This document shows, one piece after another, positions 37,021 through 45,642 of a stretch of 64,000 nt of DNA. The stretch is from Bacteroidota bacterium. Its GTDB lineage: Bacteria; Bacteroidota; Bacteroidia; UKL13-3. The notes beneath the pieces were generated by a model that had not been told where the DNA came from, made no database searches, and saw only the letters and a program-made list of their open reading frames with translations. The DNA is taken from NCBI GenBank assembly GCA_027488905.1, contig JAIYAT010000020.1, positions 1-64,000 of the forward strand, given 5' to 3'. The stretch's first letter is position 1. Each line of letters starts with the position of its first letter. A program made the translations under genes and the position numbers.

Positions 37021-37902
37021 CTACACATTCTCCAACAAATTCGGTTCAAAACAAATCTTTTCTAAACTTGGCAATTCATTGATAATTCCTAATGATTTTA
37101 ATTCATTGAGGATTCCCATCATTTGAATTTCATCAATTTCTTCTGAGTAATTATATTCTAATTCGCTAAACCATTGCTTGGCATCTGCAAGCTTTAGGTT
37201 ATAGCGCCAAGCCACCATTTGAATGGCCTCTTGTTCGTGGTACTTTAAGTTATAACAGGCTGCATTTACAATTTCTAGCACCTGCTTTAAAAGTTCCTTG
37301 TCTTTTTCTATCAATTCATCGGTGGCTACCACTGCAAAACATGGCCAAGGGGTGCTGCATTCTCCTAAAAATCTAAATTCACCGGCATCTACCAAAGGTT
37401 TGGTCATAAATTTCTCCCACATAAACACGTCTGTTTCTAGGGCTGCCAAAGATTTGCGGGCGCCTTCCATATTTCCTACAACCGCAAAATCTGTATCGGC
37501 GTTAATGGAAAATCCCAAGTTTCGGGCATTCACAAAAGACATCAAATGCGATCCCGACTTATACCTGCTTATTGCATATTTCTTGCCTTCAATTTCTTGC
37601 AAGGTTTGAATAGGATTCTTTACTGAGGTATAAATTCCCCAACGCAAAGGGGAGTTCACGTAAAACTGTACAATTTTAGCCGGATTGCCCACAATGATAT
37701 CTGCAATGATTCCTTCTGTTAATGTAACAGCAATGTCCAGTTCTCCAGCGCGCAAGGCAGCACACATGGCTCCTGTTCCGCCTGGAACATCTTTCCATAC
37801 AATTTCAATTCCCTTTTCTGTAAATAACCCATTCTCATTGGCTAAATGCCAAGCAAGGTTAAAGTGCTCTGGAACTCCGCCCACACGCACTATTTTTTTC
37901 AT
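37021..37902 (-). CDS. Substrate-binding protein (NMT1/ThiY-like fold) without signal peptide
   Basis: 293 aa from MKKIVRVGGVPEHFN; a Met nine codons upstream is an alternative. Resembles periplasmic binding proteins of the NMT1/SsuA group: VGGVPEHFNLAWHLA, then the EKGIEIVWKDVPGGTGAM stretch and ALRAGELDIAVTL. There is no export signal and no ABC permease or ATPase nearby, so it probably binds its ligand in the cytoplasm, perhaps a thiamine-precursor-like or regulatory molecule (inference). Confidence 0.72.
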   Translation of the reverse strand: MKKIVRVGGVPEHFNLAWHLANENGLFTEKGIEIVWKDVPGGTGAMCAALRAGELDIAVTLTEGIIADIIVGNPAKIVQFYVNSPLRWGIYTSVKNPIQTLQEIEGKKYAISRYKSGSHLMSFVNARNLGFSINADTDFAVVGNMEGARKSLAALETDVFMWEKFMTKPLVDAGEFRFLGECSTPWPCFAVVATDELIEKDKELLKQVLEIVNAACYNLKYHEQEAIQMVAWRYNLKLADAKQWFSELEYNYSEEIDEIQMMGILNELKSLGIINELPSLEKICFEPNLLENV

Positions 37903-37971
37903 ACTTTGTTGTTCTAACATGGCTTTCAAAATTACTTAACATACAACAACAAAAAATGATTTTAAACAGCC

Positions 37972-38970
37972 TTACTTATTGCTTAATTCTTCTTCGGAGG
38001 TAGCCTCTTTAATGTAGATAATTTTATTCTCCTTTTTCCGCGACCTTGCATTCTTCTTGGCTTGGTTTATGGCTTGGTCAACGGCTACATTCAAATCAAA
38101 ACCCATCAATAAAATAAAGGTATTGATATAAATTAACATCATGATTACAATTAAAGCTCCAATAGACCCATAAACTTTATTATAAGAGTTGAAATTGTTA
38201 ACATACTGCGAGAACCCATAAGTCGTAATTAAAATAATAATCGTGGCCGAAAGTGAACCCGTTGATAGAAAATTCCAATTGGGCCTTTTAGCGGGGGCGA
38301 TGTAGTAGATAGCACTAACTATTCCCATCACAATTAATCCTACAATGAATATGTTAAAACCTGAAATCAAAAATGGAATAATCCCTGAAGGAAAATACTT
38401 TACCTTTTCTAGGTAAGAAATTAAAATAGTTCCAGTGGTTACCATTAATACTGAAACGATAATTAAAATGGATATGAAAAAAGCGAGTCCAATGGCTACC
38501 AATCTTTGTTTCCAAAAGGGCCTGCTTTCTTGGATATGACTATACTTATTCAATAAATTCATTAAGGTATGAAACCCATTGGTAGAAAAATACATGGCTG
38601 ATACAAAACCCACGGATAACAATCCACTTCGCTGATTTTTCAGAATATCTTTTAGAGTTTCTTGAATGGTTTCATAAACATTCTTAGGGATTGATTCTGC
38701 AATAAAAAACAGAATTTCATCGTGGGTATAGCTTAAAGGCAAATAAGCGATTAAGGTAAAAAAGAAAATTACGGTTGGAAACAAAGCCAAGAAAAAAGTA
38801 AAAGACAAGGCAGAGGCCCTCAGGTTTAAATCACTTTTAAAAATATTCCTGATAAAAAATTCTAACACTGCAAATACAGAAACTTCCCTATTTCCAGGCA
38901 TACTCATGGCAGTGGTCTTTTTTACCACCCACTTTACCGGTCGCATCAATAGGTATTTATCTGTTTTCAT
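37972..38970 (-). CDS. YihY/virulence factor BrkB family membrane protein
   Basis: 332 aa, about six transmembrane helices. The family start-region DLNLRASALSFTFFLALFPTVIF is clear, and the GALIVIMMLIYINTFILLMGFDLN block near the C-terminus is typical. Once thought to be RNase BN; function now considered unknown. It overlaps the upstream thioesterase gene by 4 bp in a thioesterase-YihY pair. Confidence 0.9.
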   Translation of the reverse strand: MKTDKYLLMRPVKWVVKKTTAMSMPGNREVSVFAVLEFFIRNIFKSDLNLRASALSFTFFLALFPTVIFFFTLIAYLPLSYTHDEILFFIAESIPKNVYETIQETLKDILKNQRSGLLSVGFVSAMYFSTNGFHTLMNLLNKYSHIQESRPFWKQRLVAIGLAFFISILIIVSVLMVTTGTILISYLEKVKYFPSGIIPFLISGFNIFIVGLIVMGIVSAIYYIAPAKRPNWNFLSTGSLSATIIILITTYGFSQYVNNFNSYNKVYGSIGALIVIMMLIYINTFILLMGFDLNVAVDQAINQAKKNARSRKKENKIIYIKEATSEEELSNK

Positions 38971-39377
38971 GAATTAAAAAAAGGACGCAATTTGCTTGCC
39001 AAAATTTCTGGACAAAGAACAGGTCTACCCGATTTCATATCAATACACACCAAAGTTGTTTCGCCTTCGTGCAACAATACCCTTGCTTCGTTATACACTT
39101 CATAATAGAAAAAAATCCTTGTGCTTGGCATTTCTCTTATAGTGGTTTTAATAGTTAGCAAATCATCATATTTTGCTGGCTTTTTATACTTGCAATTCAA
39201 TTGAACCACTGGCATCATGGTACCACTTTCTTCAAACATCTTATAAGTTAAGCCAACTTGCCTTAAGGCTTCTACCCTTGCTACCTCAAAGTAGGTAGCA
39301 TAATTACCATAATAAACATAACCCATTTGGTCTGTTTCTGCGTAACGCACGCGTATTTGACATTCTGATACAAACAT
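38967..39377 (-). CDS. Acyl-CoA thioesterase, YbgC/4HBT family
   Basis: 136 aa hotdog-fold enzyme. RVRYAETDQMGYVYYGNYATYFE contains the catalytic Asp of 4-hydroxybenzoyl-CoA-type thioesterases, and EVARVEALRQVGL follows as expected. Hydrolyses short-chain or aromatic acyl-CoA. Two bp from the lhgO stop, four bp into yihY: one operon with both. Confidence 0.92.
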   Translation of the reverse strand: MFVSECQIRVRYAETDQMGYVYYGNYATYFEVARVEALRQVGLTYKMFEESGTMMPVVQLNCKYKKPAKYDDLLTIKTTIREMPSTRIFFYYEVYNEARVLLHEGETTLVCIDMKSGRPVLCPEILASKLRPFFNS

Positions 39378-39379
39378 AG

Positions 39380-40576
39380 TTAGGTATTTAAAGCCATATT
39401 GGCTATGGTTGAACCAATGCTTAAGCTAGAAGTAGCGGCTGGAGAAGGTGCATTTAAAATATGAATGGCTTGTCTTTCATGAATAATTTTAAAATCATCC
39501 AATAAACCACCAAACTTATCACAAGCTTGCGCGCGAACGCCTGCTTCGGCTGGTACCAAATCATCTTCCTGAATTTCTGGCACCAATTTTTGTAAAGCGC
39601 GTGTAAATGCTGGCTTTGAAAAAGAACGGTAAAACTCCCCTAAGCCAGTTTTATAATATTTTGCCATTACCTTCCTAAACCCAGGCCATGCTAGCGATTC
39701 AAACATTTCTGTTAAATCAACATCCCACATGTGGTAGCCTTCGCGTTTAAAGGCAAATACAGCATTCGGACCAGCCTCTATTCCACCACCAATCATTCTC
39801 GTAAAGTGAACACCCAAGAAAGGGAAATTTGGGTCAGGTACCGGATAAACTAAATGTTTTACCAAATAACGTTTCTCTGGTTTTAACATAAAATACTCCC
39901 CTCTAAACGGAATGATTTTAGTATCCATTTCCTTTTGGGTAAGCCCTGCAATTTTATCGCTGTACAAACCTGCGCAGTTAATGTATTTTTCTGTTTCAAA
40001 GGTACCTTGAGCAGTAACTATGCTCACCTCATTTGAACCTAAAACAATGTCCTCTACTTTATGGCCTAGGAAAATTTCTCCACCTAAACCTTCAACCAAT
40101 TCGCCGAGTTTCAAGCAAACTTCAGTATAATCAATAATACCAGTATAAGGAACCTTAATGCCTTTTACTACTTTAAGATGTGGTTCAATTTCATTGGCTT
40201 CCGCTTGCGAGATAATACTGATTTGGTTCAAACCGTTTTCTAAACCCCTACTGTACAATTTGTCTAATTCTGGAATTTCTTGCTCGCTGGTGGCAACTAT
40301 TAACTTACCACACAATTCATACGGAACCTCATAAGTATTGCAAAAATCTAGTAACATATTGTACCCATTGATACAATTTTTAGCCTTTAAACTACCTGGC
40401 TTGTAATAAATCCCGCTATGAATTACACCACTGTTATGCCCAGTTTGATGCGCTGCTAGTTCATGCTCCTTTTCGATGATGGCAAGCTTAAGGTTTGGCT
40501 TGCTTTTTAACATTTGCCAAGCTGTAGCTAAGCCAACTACTCCGCCACCAATAATAATAAAATCGTATTTAGCCAT
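39380..40576 (-). CDS. lhgO: L-2-hydroxyglutarate oxidase
   Basis: 398 aa FAD-dependent enzyme oxidising L-2-hydroxyglutarate to 2-oxoglutarate. FAD-binding GGGVVGLATAWQ is at the N-terminus, then EKEHELAAHQTGHNSGVIHSGIYY, the LhgO signature with the flavin-contacting His. FRGEYFML and a C-terminal GGLLDDF region fit the family. First gene of lhgO-thioesterase-yihY. Confidence 0.92.
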   Translation of the reverse strand: MAKYDFIIIGGGVVGLATAWQMLKSKPNLKLAIIEKEHELAAHQTGHNSGVIHSGIYYKPGSLKAKNCINGYNMLLDFCNTYEVPYELCGKLIVATSEQEIPELDKLYSRGLENGLNQISIISQAEANEIEPHLKVVKGIKVPYTGIIDYTEVCLKLGELVEGLGGEIFLGHKVEDIVLGSNEVSIVTAQGTFETEKYINCAGLYSDKIAGLTQKEMDTKIIPFRGEYFMLKPEKRYLVKHLVYPVPDPNFPFLGVHFTRMIGGGIEAGPNAVFAFKREGYHMWDVDLTEMFESLAWPGFRKVMAKYYKTGLGEFYRSFSKPAFTRALQKLVPEIQEDDLVPAEAGVRAQACDKFGGLLDDFKIIHERQAIHILNAPSPAATSSLSIGSTIANMALNT

Positions 40577-40615
40577 ATCTGTTTAAAATTGCCTCTTAAG
40601 GCGTTGCTAATATAA

Positions 40616-42031
40616 TTAAGATTCATGCTTTTTTAGACCCAATCTTGCCCCAATTTCTGCCATCAAATTTGTAGCTTCGGTTAGATTATTCTGAATTTTA
40701 CCATCCAAAATCGCTTCCCTAATTTCTAGTTTAATCATTCCTACGATTCTATCTGGGGACAAATTAAAATAGGCCATTATATCCTCTCCAGAAATGGGAG
40801 GCTGCCAATTGCGCAAGGCATCTCGCTCCTCTACTTCCTTTACCAGTTGTTGTACTTTATTTAAGTTGGCCCTAAACAAGGCAATTTTTTCTGGAAACCT
40901 GCTGGTCATGTCTGCTCTGCACAAGGTAAACAAATCGTCCAAATCTTCTCCTGCATCTACAATTAACCTTCGGATAGCCGCATCTGTAACACCTTCCTCT
41001 GCCAAAACTTTTGGCCGGTGGTGCAAAGAAACCAACTTCTCTACATACTTCATTTTCTCATTCAGTGGCAACTTAAGGTTTCTAAATATCCTTGAAACCA
41101 TTCTTGCCCCTTTATCTTCATGCCCGTGAAAGGTCCAACCACCTTGTTCAGGAATGTACCTTTTGGTGATAGGTTTTCCAATATCATGCAACAAAGTAGC
41201 CCAACGTAACCAAAGATTATCGGTTTCTTTGCAAACATTATCTACCACTTTTAAGGTATGAATAAAGTTATCCTTGTGGGCTTTCTTATTTACAATTTCA
41301 ATCCCAGCCATTGCTTCTAATTCAGGAAAAAACAATTTCAGCAAACCCGTCTCATGTAGCATTTGCAGTCCAATAGAAGGCTTTTTACTGGCCAAAATTT
41401 TATTAAACTCATCAATGATGCGTTCTTGAGAAACTATGCTTAATCGTTCAGAAAACTCATATAAAGCCTCATACGTTTGCATATGGATGCTAAACTGCAA
41501 TTGGGTTGCAAATCTAATGGCACGCATCATGCGCAAAGGGTCGTCATCAAAGGTTTCTCCTGGAATTAATGGGGTTCGCAATAATTTATTTTGCAAATCT
41601 TCTACGCCATTAAAGGGGTCAATTAATTCAAATAAATTCTCCTGATTTAAGGAAATTGCTAAAGCATTTATGGTAAAGTCCCGCCTCAATTGATCATCAG
41701 ATAAAGTGCCAGGCAATACATCAGGTTTTCTGCTCTCTTTTACGTAACTTTCTTTTCGGGCACCCACAAATTCTATTTCCCATTCTGGGGTTTTAACCAT
41801 CGCAGTGCCATAGGTTTTAAACACTGCAAAGTCGGTTTTTTGCGGAAGTGAATTTGCAAATTCTTGGGCAAAATCAACGCCATCGCCTATTACCACAATG
41901 TCTATGTCTTTTGAGGCTCGGTTCAGCAATAAATCCCTAACAAAACCACCTACTACATAAGCTTTTATGTTTTTGGTACTGGCTAAGTTTGATAACTTCT
42001 GAAAAATAGGGTCTTTTAATTCAACTAACAC
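40616..42031 (-). CDS. cca: CCA tRNA nucleotidyltransferase with HD domain
   Basis: 471 aa. The class II polymerase beta fold shows GGFVRDLLLNRASKDIDIVV with the two catalytic Asp residues, and RRDFTINALAI follows. The RNA-binding half is followed by an HD domain (LLHDIGKP). Adds or repairs the CCA end of tRNAs, consistent with the tRNA-Lys here lacking an encoded CCA. Confidence 0.93.
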   Translation of the reverse strand: MLVELKDPIFQKLSNLASTKNIKAYVVGGFVRDLLLNRASKDIDIVVIGDGVDFAQEFANSLPQKTDFAVFKTYGTAMVKTPEWEIEFVGARKESYVKESRKPDVLPGTLSDDQLRRDFTINALAISLNQENLFELIDPFNGVEDLQNKLLRTPLIPGETFDDDPLRMMRAIRFATQLQFSIHMQTYEALYEFSERLSIVSQERIIDEFNKILASKKPSIGLQMLHETGLLKLFFPELEAMAGIEIVNKKAHKDNFIHTLKVVDNVCKETDNLWLRWATLLHDIGKPITKRYIPEQGGWTFHGHEDKGARMVSRIFRNLKLPLNEKMKYVEKLVSLHHRPKVLAEEGVTDAAIRRLIVDAGEDLDDLFTLCRADMTSRFPEKIALFRANLNKVQQLVKEVEERDALRNWQPPISGEDIMAYFNLSPDRIVGMIKLEIREAILDGKIQNNLTEATNLMAEIGARLGLKKHES

Positions 42032-42058
42032 TGTGCAAAGTTAAGAGATTAATGGCAT

Positions 42059-43177
42059 TTAGAGCGACTCATACATAGAAAGTAATCGCCCAGCTAATTT
42101 CTTTCCATTAAATTTTTCAACTTGTTCAGGCATCTTCTGCTTAAGTTCGTTTCTAGTGGTTTCGGTTTGAACCAACTCCGATAATGCAGATTTGATTTCA
42201 GCTAAATTTATAGGGTCAACCAAAAGTGCTGCATTTCCTGCCACCTCTGGCATAGAAGAAACATTTGAACAAAGTGTGGGAATACCCGCTTTCATGGCTT
42301 CTAGCACTGGAATTCCAAAACCCTCGATTTCACTAATATAAACAAAAACAGCGGCAGACGAATACAGCACTTGAAGCTTATGCAAATCAATGCCTTCAAT
42401 GATTTTTATATACCTTTCAAGTTGGTGTTGCGTTATATAGGCATCAATTTCTAGTGCTGCATCTGCTCTCTTACCAACTAGAATTAATTGGTGAGTATAT
42501 AACTTATTTTCATGATAGGCCTTGATCAATCTTAATTGATTTTTCCTTTTTTCAAGTGTTCCTACACTTAAGAGGTAAGGCATTGAAATACCTAATTGTT
42601 TTAGCACCAATTCCTTTTCTTGTGCAGAAAAATTTTGTGCAAACCCATCATGGCAATCTTGATATAACACCTCAACCTTCTCCTCCTTGATTTTAAAATG
42701 CTTTAAAATATCTCTTTTAGTAGCTTCACTAGTGGCCAAAACAAGGTTTGCTCTTTTGCAGGCTTGTTCAAACTTGTGTTTATAAATTAGTCGATCAGCT
42801 GCTGCATATAACTCAGGTCTTTCCAGAAAAATTAAATCATGGATAGTTACTACAGACGGAATCTTATATTTTTCTAGACCCAGCGGCAATTCATTGCTCA
42901 AACCGTGAAAAACGTTAACACCTAAAAAATTTGCCTCCTTTGCCAATTGATAACTTCGCCAAATGCTACCAAAATGTTTAAATCCTGCTTTGGGCAAAAC
43001 CCGCTTCACGCCTTGCTGATGTAAAAGAAAATCGTGTTCAAGCGAAACCTTTGGTGTAAACAATGCCATTTGTGGCGGCGATTGAAGGGCATGCAAATCT
43101 CTTAGCAAGATTCTGCTATAATTACCCAAACCCGTGCGGTTGTTAAAAACCCTCTTTGCGTCGAAGCCAATAAACAT
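42059..43177 (-). CDS. Glycosyltransferase family 4 (GT-B)
   Basis: 372 aa. N-terminal GFDAKRVFNNRTGLGNYSRIL, a GTLEKRKNQLRLIKAY donor-domain start and EGFGIPVLEAMKAGIP near residue 290 are canonical GT4 features (E..7..E type). Transfers an unknown sugar to surface polysaccharide or LPS. Divergent from the ArsR gene; the two 5' ends almost touch, so its promoter must overlap the ArsR upstream region. Confidence 0.93.
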   Translation of the reverse strand: MFIGFDAKRVFNNRTGLGNYSRILLRDLHALQSPPQMALFTPKVSLEHDFLLHQQGVKRVLPKAGFKHFGSIWRSYQLAKEANFLGVNVFHGLSNELPLGLEKYKIPSVVTIHDLIFLERPELYAAADRLIYKHKFEQACKRANLVLATSEATKRDILKHFKIKEEKVEVLYQDCHDGFAQNFSAQEKELVLKQLGISMPYLLSVGTLEKRKNQLRLIKAYHENKLYTHQLILVGKRADAALEIDAYITQHQLERYIKIIEGIDLHKLQVLYSSAAVFVYISEIEGFGIPVLEAMKAGIPTLCSNVSSMPEVAGNAALLVDPINLAEIKSALSELVQTETTRNELKQKMPEQVEKFNGKKLAGRLLSMYESL

Positions 43178-43218
43178 TTGCGCAAAGGTGCAGTTAGAAG
43201 AGAAATAAAAAAAATAAC

Positions 43219-43248
43219 TTGCAATATGAATATATGTTCATATATTTG
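43219..43248 (+). promoter_or_regulatory. arsR-type promoter with operator in its spacer
   Basis: TTG (43219-43221), 19-bp spacer, TATATTTG (43241-43248) is a Bacteroidota sigma-A promoter. The spacer holds an ArsR/SmtB-like imperfect palindrome ATGAA-N6-TTCAT (43226-43241), extendable to 22 bp at 43223-43244 with one mismatched pair. A repressor bound there would block both promoter elements: autorepression. Confidence 0.7.
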
Positions 43249-43258
43249 TAGACGAAAA

Positions 43259-43552
43259 ATGAGACCTGATAAACACAAACTAGAAAAGGCAGCTTTTATA
43301 CTCAAGACCATTGCCCACCCTACCCGCTTGGCAGTGATTGGAGAGTTACAATTGCACCCAGAACTCACGGTAAATGAGCTGATGGAAAAAACAGGTTGTG
43401 AACAATCTTTGCTATCACATCATTTAATTAATATGAAGATTAAGGGATTATTGGAAGTAAGAAAGGTTGGAACCTCGGCATATTACAAGCTAAAGGAAAC
43501 CAATTTAGGCTCGGTGCTAGATTGTATAGAAAAATGTAATTGTCAGATGTAA
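43259..43552 (+). CDS. ArsR/SmtB-family transcriptional repressor
   Basis: 97 aa from MRPDKHKLEKAA, chosen because the promoter lies at 43219-43248 and upstream in-frame ATGs overlap it. Winged-helix ArsR fold: the ILKTIAHPTRLAVIGEL helix pair, recognition helix CEQSLLSHHL, wing ending VRKVGTSAYYKL. Cysteines at 47, 89, 93 and 95. One Cys before the recognition helix and one in the last helix recall the persulfide sensors BigR/SqrR, while the ELxCxC metal motif is absent. It likely represses itself and the downstream redox genes. Confidence 0.85.
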   Translation: MRPDKHKLEKAAFILKTIAHPTRLAVIGELQLHPELTVNELMEKTGCEQSLLSHHLINMKIKGLLEVRKVGTSAYYKLKETNLGSVLDCIEKCNCQM

Positions 43553-43568
43553 TTTTTTTTAGGATTCA

Positions 43569-43590
43569 AATATGTATAAATGTTCATGTT
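43569..43590 (+). promoter_or_regulatory. Second ArsR-type operator
   Basis: 19 of 22 positions match the palindrome in front of the ArsR gene (both contain ATGTTCAT). It lies 20 bp upstream of the DUF6132 gene, where repression of the four-gene operon would be expected. Confidence 0.7.
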
Positions 43591-43609
43591 TTAATATAAA
43601 GACAAAGAA

Positions 43610-43825
43610 ATGAATAAACGAATTATTTTTATAACAACAGGTGTAGCCATTGGTGCGGCAGCCGGATATGCCTATTACTATTTTGTGGGCTGTGCAAGCG
43701 GCACCTGTGCAATTACTTCCAACCCAGTTAACAGCACCTTGTATGGGATATTTATGGGCGGCTTATTAGGAGATACGGCAAGAGATATTGCCACAAAGAA
43801 AACGGAGAAAGAAACTAAATTATAA
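43610..43825 (+). CDS. DUF6132 small membrane protein
   Basis: 71 aa with two hydrophobic stretches (about 5-27 and 44-58). The family pattern YYYFVGCASGTCAITSNP carries two cysteines (C28, C33) at the membrane face, then STLYGIFMGGLLGD. Cys pair and neighbourhood (thioredoxin, rhodanese) suggest a thiol or sulfur role. Function unknown. Confidence 0.75.
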   Translation: MNKRIIFITTGVAIGAAAGYAYYYFVGCASGTCAITSNPVNSTLYGIFMGGLLGDTARDIATKKTEKETKL

Positions 43826-43829
43826 AACG

Positions 43830-44132
43830 ATGAATAACTTCAATGAATTGATTAATGGTGACACGCCAGTATTGGTAGATTTTAGTGCAGAATGGTGTGG
43901 GCCATGCAAAATGATGGCACCTATTTTAAAAGAAACGGCAGCAGAATTGGGAGAGTCGGTTAAAATTCTAAAAGTTGATGTAGATAGAAATCCGCAGGCA
44001 GCAGCTTTTTACCAAATTCAAGGTGTGCCAACCTTAATGTTATTTAAGAAAGGACAAACGCTTTGGCGTCAATCGGGTGTAGTGCCAACAGGGCAATTGG
44101 TAAGTATTATCAAATCGGCCACAGGAAACTAA
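43830..44132 (+). CDS. trxA: Thioredoxin
   Basis: 100 aa, classical thioredoxin. Active site AEWCGPCKMMAP, cis-Pro in QGVPTLMLF, cytoplasmic. Reduces disulfides or persulfides. Start chosen at MNNFNELI, 4 bp after the DUF6132 stop; a longer upstream frame overlaps that gene. Second gene of the putative ArsR-controlled operon. Confidence 0.95.
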   Translation: MNNFNELINGDTPVLVDFSAEWCGPCKMMAPILKETAAELGESVKILKVDVDRNPQAAAFYQIQGVPTLMLFKKGQTLWRQSGVVPTGQLVSIIKSATGN

Positions 44133-44156
44133 TTATTTCACAATAAAAAAAATAAA

Positions 44157-44459
44157 ATGATGGACTTTTTAAAAAACCTTTTTGGGGGTAAATCCAATGA
44201 AGAAATGAAAACAGCTTTGGCAAATGGCGCTGTTATTATTGATGTGCGCAGTGAAGGAGAATTTGCAGGCGGACATGTAAAAGGCTCAAAAAATATTCCC
44301 TTGAATAAACTTTCGGGTCAACTTAATGCCATAAAAAAGCTTAATAAAGAAGTGGTTTGTGTGTGTGCAAGCGGCATGAGAAGTTCTCAAGGAACAAATT
44401 TCTTAAACCAAAATGGTGTTAAGGCATACAATGGTGGTAGCTGGCACAGTTTAAACTAA
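44157..44459 (+). CDS. Rhodanese-like sulfurtransferase
   Basis: 100 aa single rhodanese domain. VIIDVRSEGEFAGGHVKGSKNIPL precedes the active-site loop CASGMRS with its persulfide-forming Cys (preceded by a second Cys, VCVCAS). The N-terminal about 20 residues (MMDFLKNLFGG) may bind the membrane. Transfers sulfane sulfur, probably to thioredoxin or OsmC-partner thiols (inference). Confidence 0.93.
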   Translation: MMDFLKNLFGGKSNEEMKTALANGAVIIDVRSEGEFAGGHVKGSKNIPLNKLSGQLNAIKKLNKEVVCVCASGMRSSQGTNFLNQNGVKAYNGGSWHSLN

Positions 44460-44469
44460 ATATTTTTTT

Positions 44470-44892
44470 ATGTCGACCTTACATCAAGCAGCAACCCGTT
44501 TTACAGCGGGGATGCAGTTTGTGAGCCAAATTAATGGCGCACACGAGATAACCATAGACACCACAGAAGCAGGCGGTGGTATTAATTCTGGACCTAGTCC
44601 AAAACCTTTATTACTAACCTCTTTAGGTGGTTGTACCGGCATGGATGTGGTATCTTTATTGAATAAAATGCATGTAAACTTTAGCAACTTTAGCGTAGAC
44701 GTTGAAGCCGATTTAAGAGACGAGCACCCGCGTATTTATACTGAGATAAGAATGGTTTATAAGATAAAAATTGCAGAGGCAGATAAAGACAAAATGGAGA
44801 AGGCAGTAAATTTATCTAAAGACAAATATTGCGGTGTAAGTGCCATGTTGGCAATGGTTTGCCCGATTGTTTCGAGTATTGAGTATTTGTAG
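44470..44892 (+). CDS. OsmC family protein
   Basis: 140 aa OsmC/Ohr-fold protein. The two reactive cysteines are in LGGCTGMDVV and KYCGVSAML. Reduces organic hydroperoxides in Ohr-type members. The operon with rhodanese and thioredoxin suggests a YhfA-like thiol/sulfur-stress role (inference). Last gene of the operon; convergent with the XRE gene 6 bp away. Confidence 0.9.
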   Translation: MSTLHQAATRFTAGMQFVSQINGAHEITIDTTEAGGGINSGPSPKPLLLTSLGGCTGMDVVSLLNKMHVNFSNFSVDVEADLRDEHPRIYTEIRMVYKIKIAEADKDKMEKAVNLSKDKYCGVSAMLAMVCPIVSSIEYL

Positions 44893-44898
44893 TAATAC

Positions 44899-45108
44899 TT
44901 AAAAAGTTTCATTCTCAGTATCTATTAAAAATGTAATTGAAACATTCAAGGCATTTGCAATTTTAATTAATGTTTCATACGTAGATTTATGCGCATTTCT
45001 TTCAATTTGGCCGTAAGCAGAAGCACTTATTCCACAAATAAATGCTGCATCTTCTTGTGTAAGGTTTTGGGTCTCTCTAATTTTTCTGATTCGATTAGCT
45101 AGGAACAT
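44899..45108 (-). CDS. XRE-family helix-turn-helix protein
   Basis: 69 aa, almost entirely a lambda-repressor-like HTH: IRETQNLTQEDAAFICGISASAYGQIER followed by TLIKIANALNVSI. No second domain. Probably a small DNA-binding regulator; no toxin partner is adjacent. Confidence 0.9.
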   Translation of the reverse strand: MFLANRIRKIRETQNLTQEDAAFICGISASAYGQIERNAHKSTYETLIKIANALNVSITFLIDTENETF

Positions 45109-45604
45109 AATTGTTGACTTAAAGTAGTGTTAAACAAATATTTTTGTCTTTCCTATTTCAAATATAATGACACGAAAAGTTTAGCATTATTGACTTATGC
45201 AAACACCTTTTGACTTATTTGCAAAAAATGCAAATTGGATGTATCCATTTCTTTCTTGAAGCCGAAATACTTAAAAAATGCAAATAATTTTATGCGATTA
45301 GTAGGATTACCAAAATTTTAACCCTGGTATTTGGAATTTATGCTGTTAATTTTTGGTAATTACAATCTGTAAAAATCAAAATCCTAAATACTTAAAGGAA
45401 ATAAAATCAAAAGTCGCTTACTTTTTTATACAGCGATATATACAAATTTAGACAACTGAAATAATAAGTATATAATATAACCTAGTTATTCTTATTAGGA
45501 CTTTAACAGATACATTAGGGTTAAAAGTAAAGTATATATTTTTTAAGTTGCCTAGGTTCAAACCGAACCATAACAAAAATTTAATACCCACAAAAGCTCG
45601 ATGG
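45109..45604. other. AT-rich intergenic region, no gene seen
   Basis: About 495 bp between the XRE gene and ppk1. No ORF or RNA gene recognised. It holds one copy of the iterated 10-mer (45555-45564) and the upstream flank of the ppk1 promoter. Confidence 0.4.
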
Positions 45605-45606
45605 GG

Positions 45607-45636
45607 TTGAAAAAGTGCTTAATAAGCTTAGTTTTG
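45607..45636 (+). promoter_or_regulatory. ppk1 promoter, possibly giving a leaderless mRNA
   Basis: TTG (45607-45609), 19-bp spacer, TAGTTTTG (45629-45636). The expected transcript start (about 5-7 bp on) falls at or beside the ATG at 45643. This excludes the in-frame Met at 45601. Confidence 0.55.
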
Positions 45637-45642
45637 TGTAAG

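Noticed and set aside
43259-44892. Arsenic-resistance operon
   Set aside because: No arsenate reductase, arsenite pump or methyltransferase, and the ArsR lacks the metal-binding ELxCxC motif.
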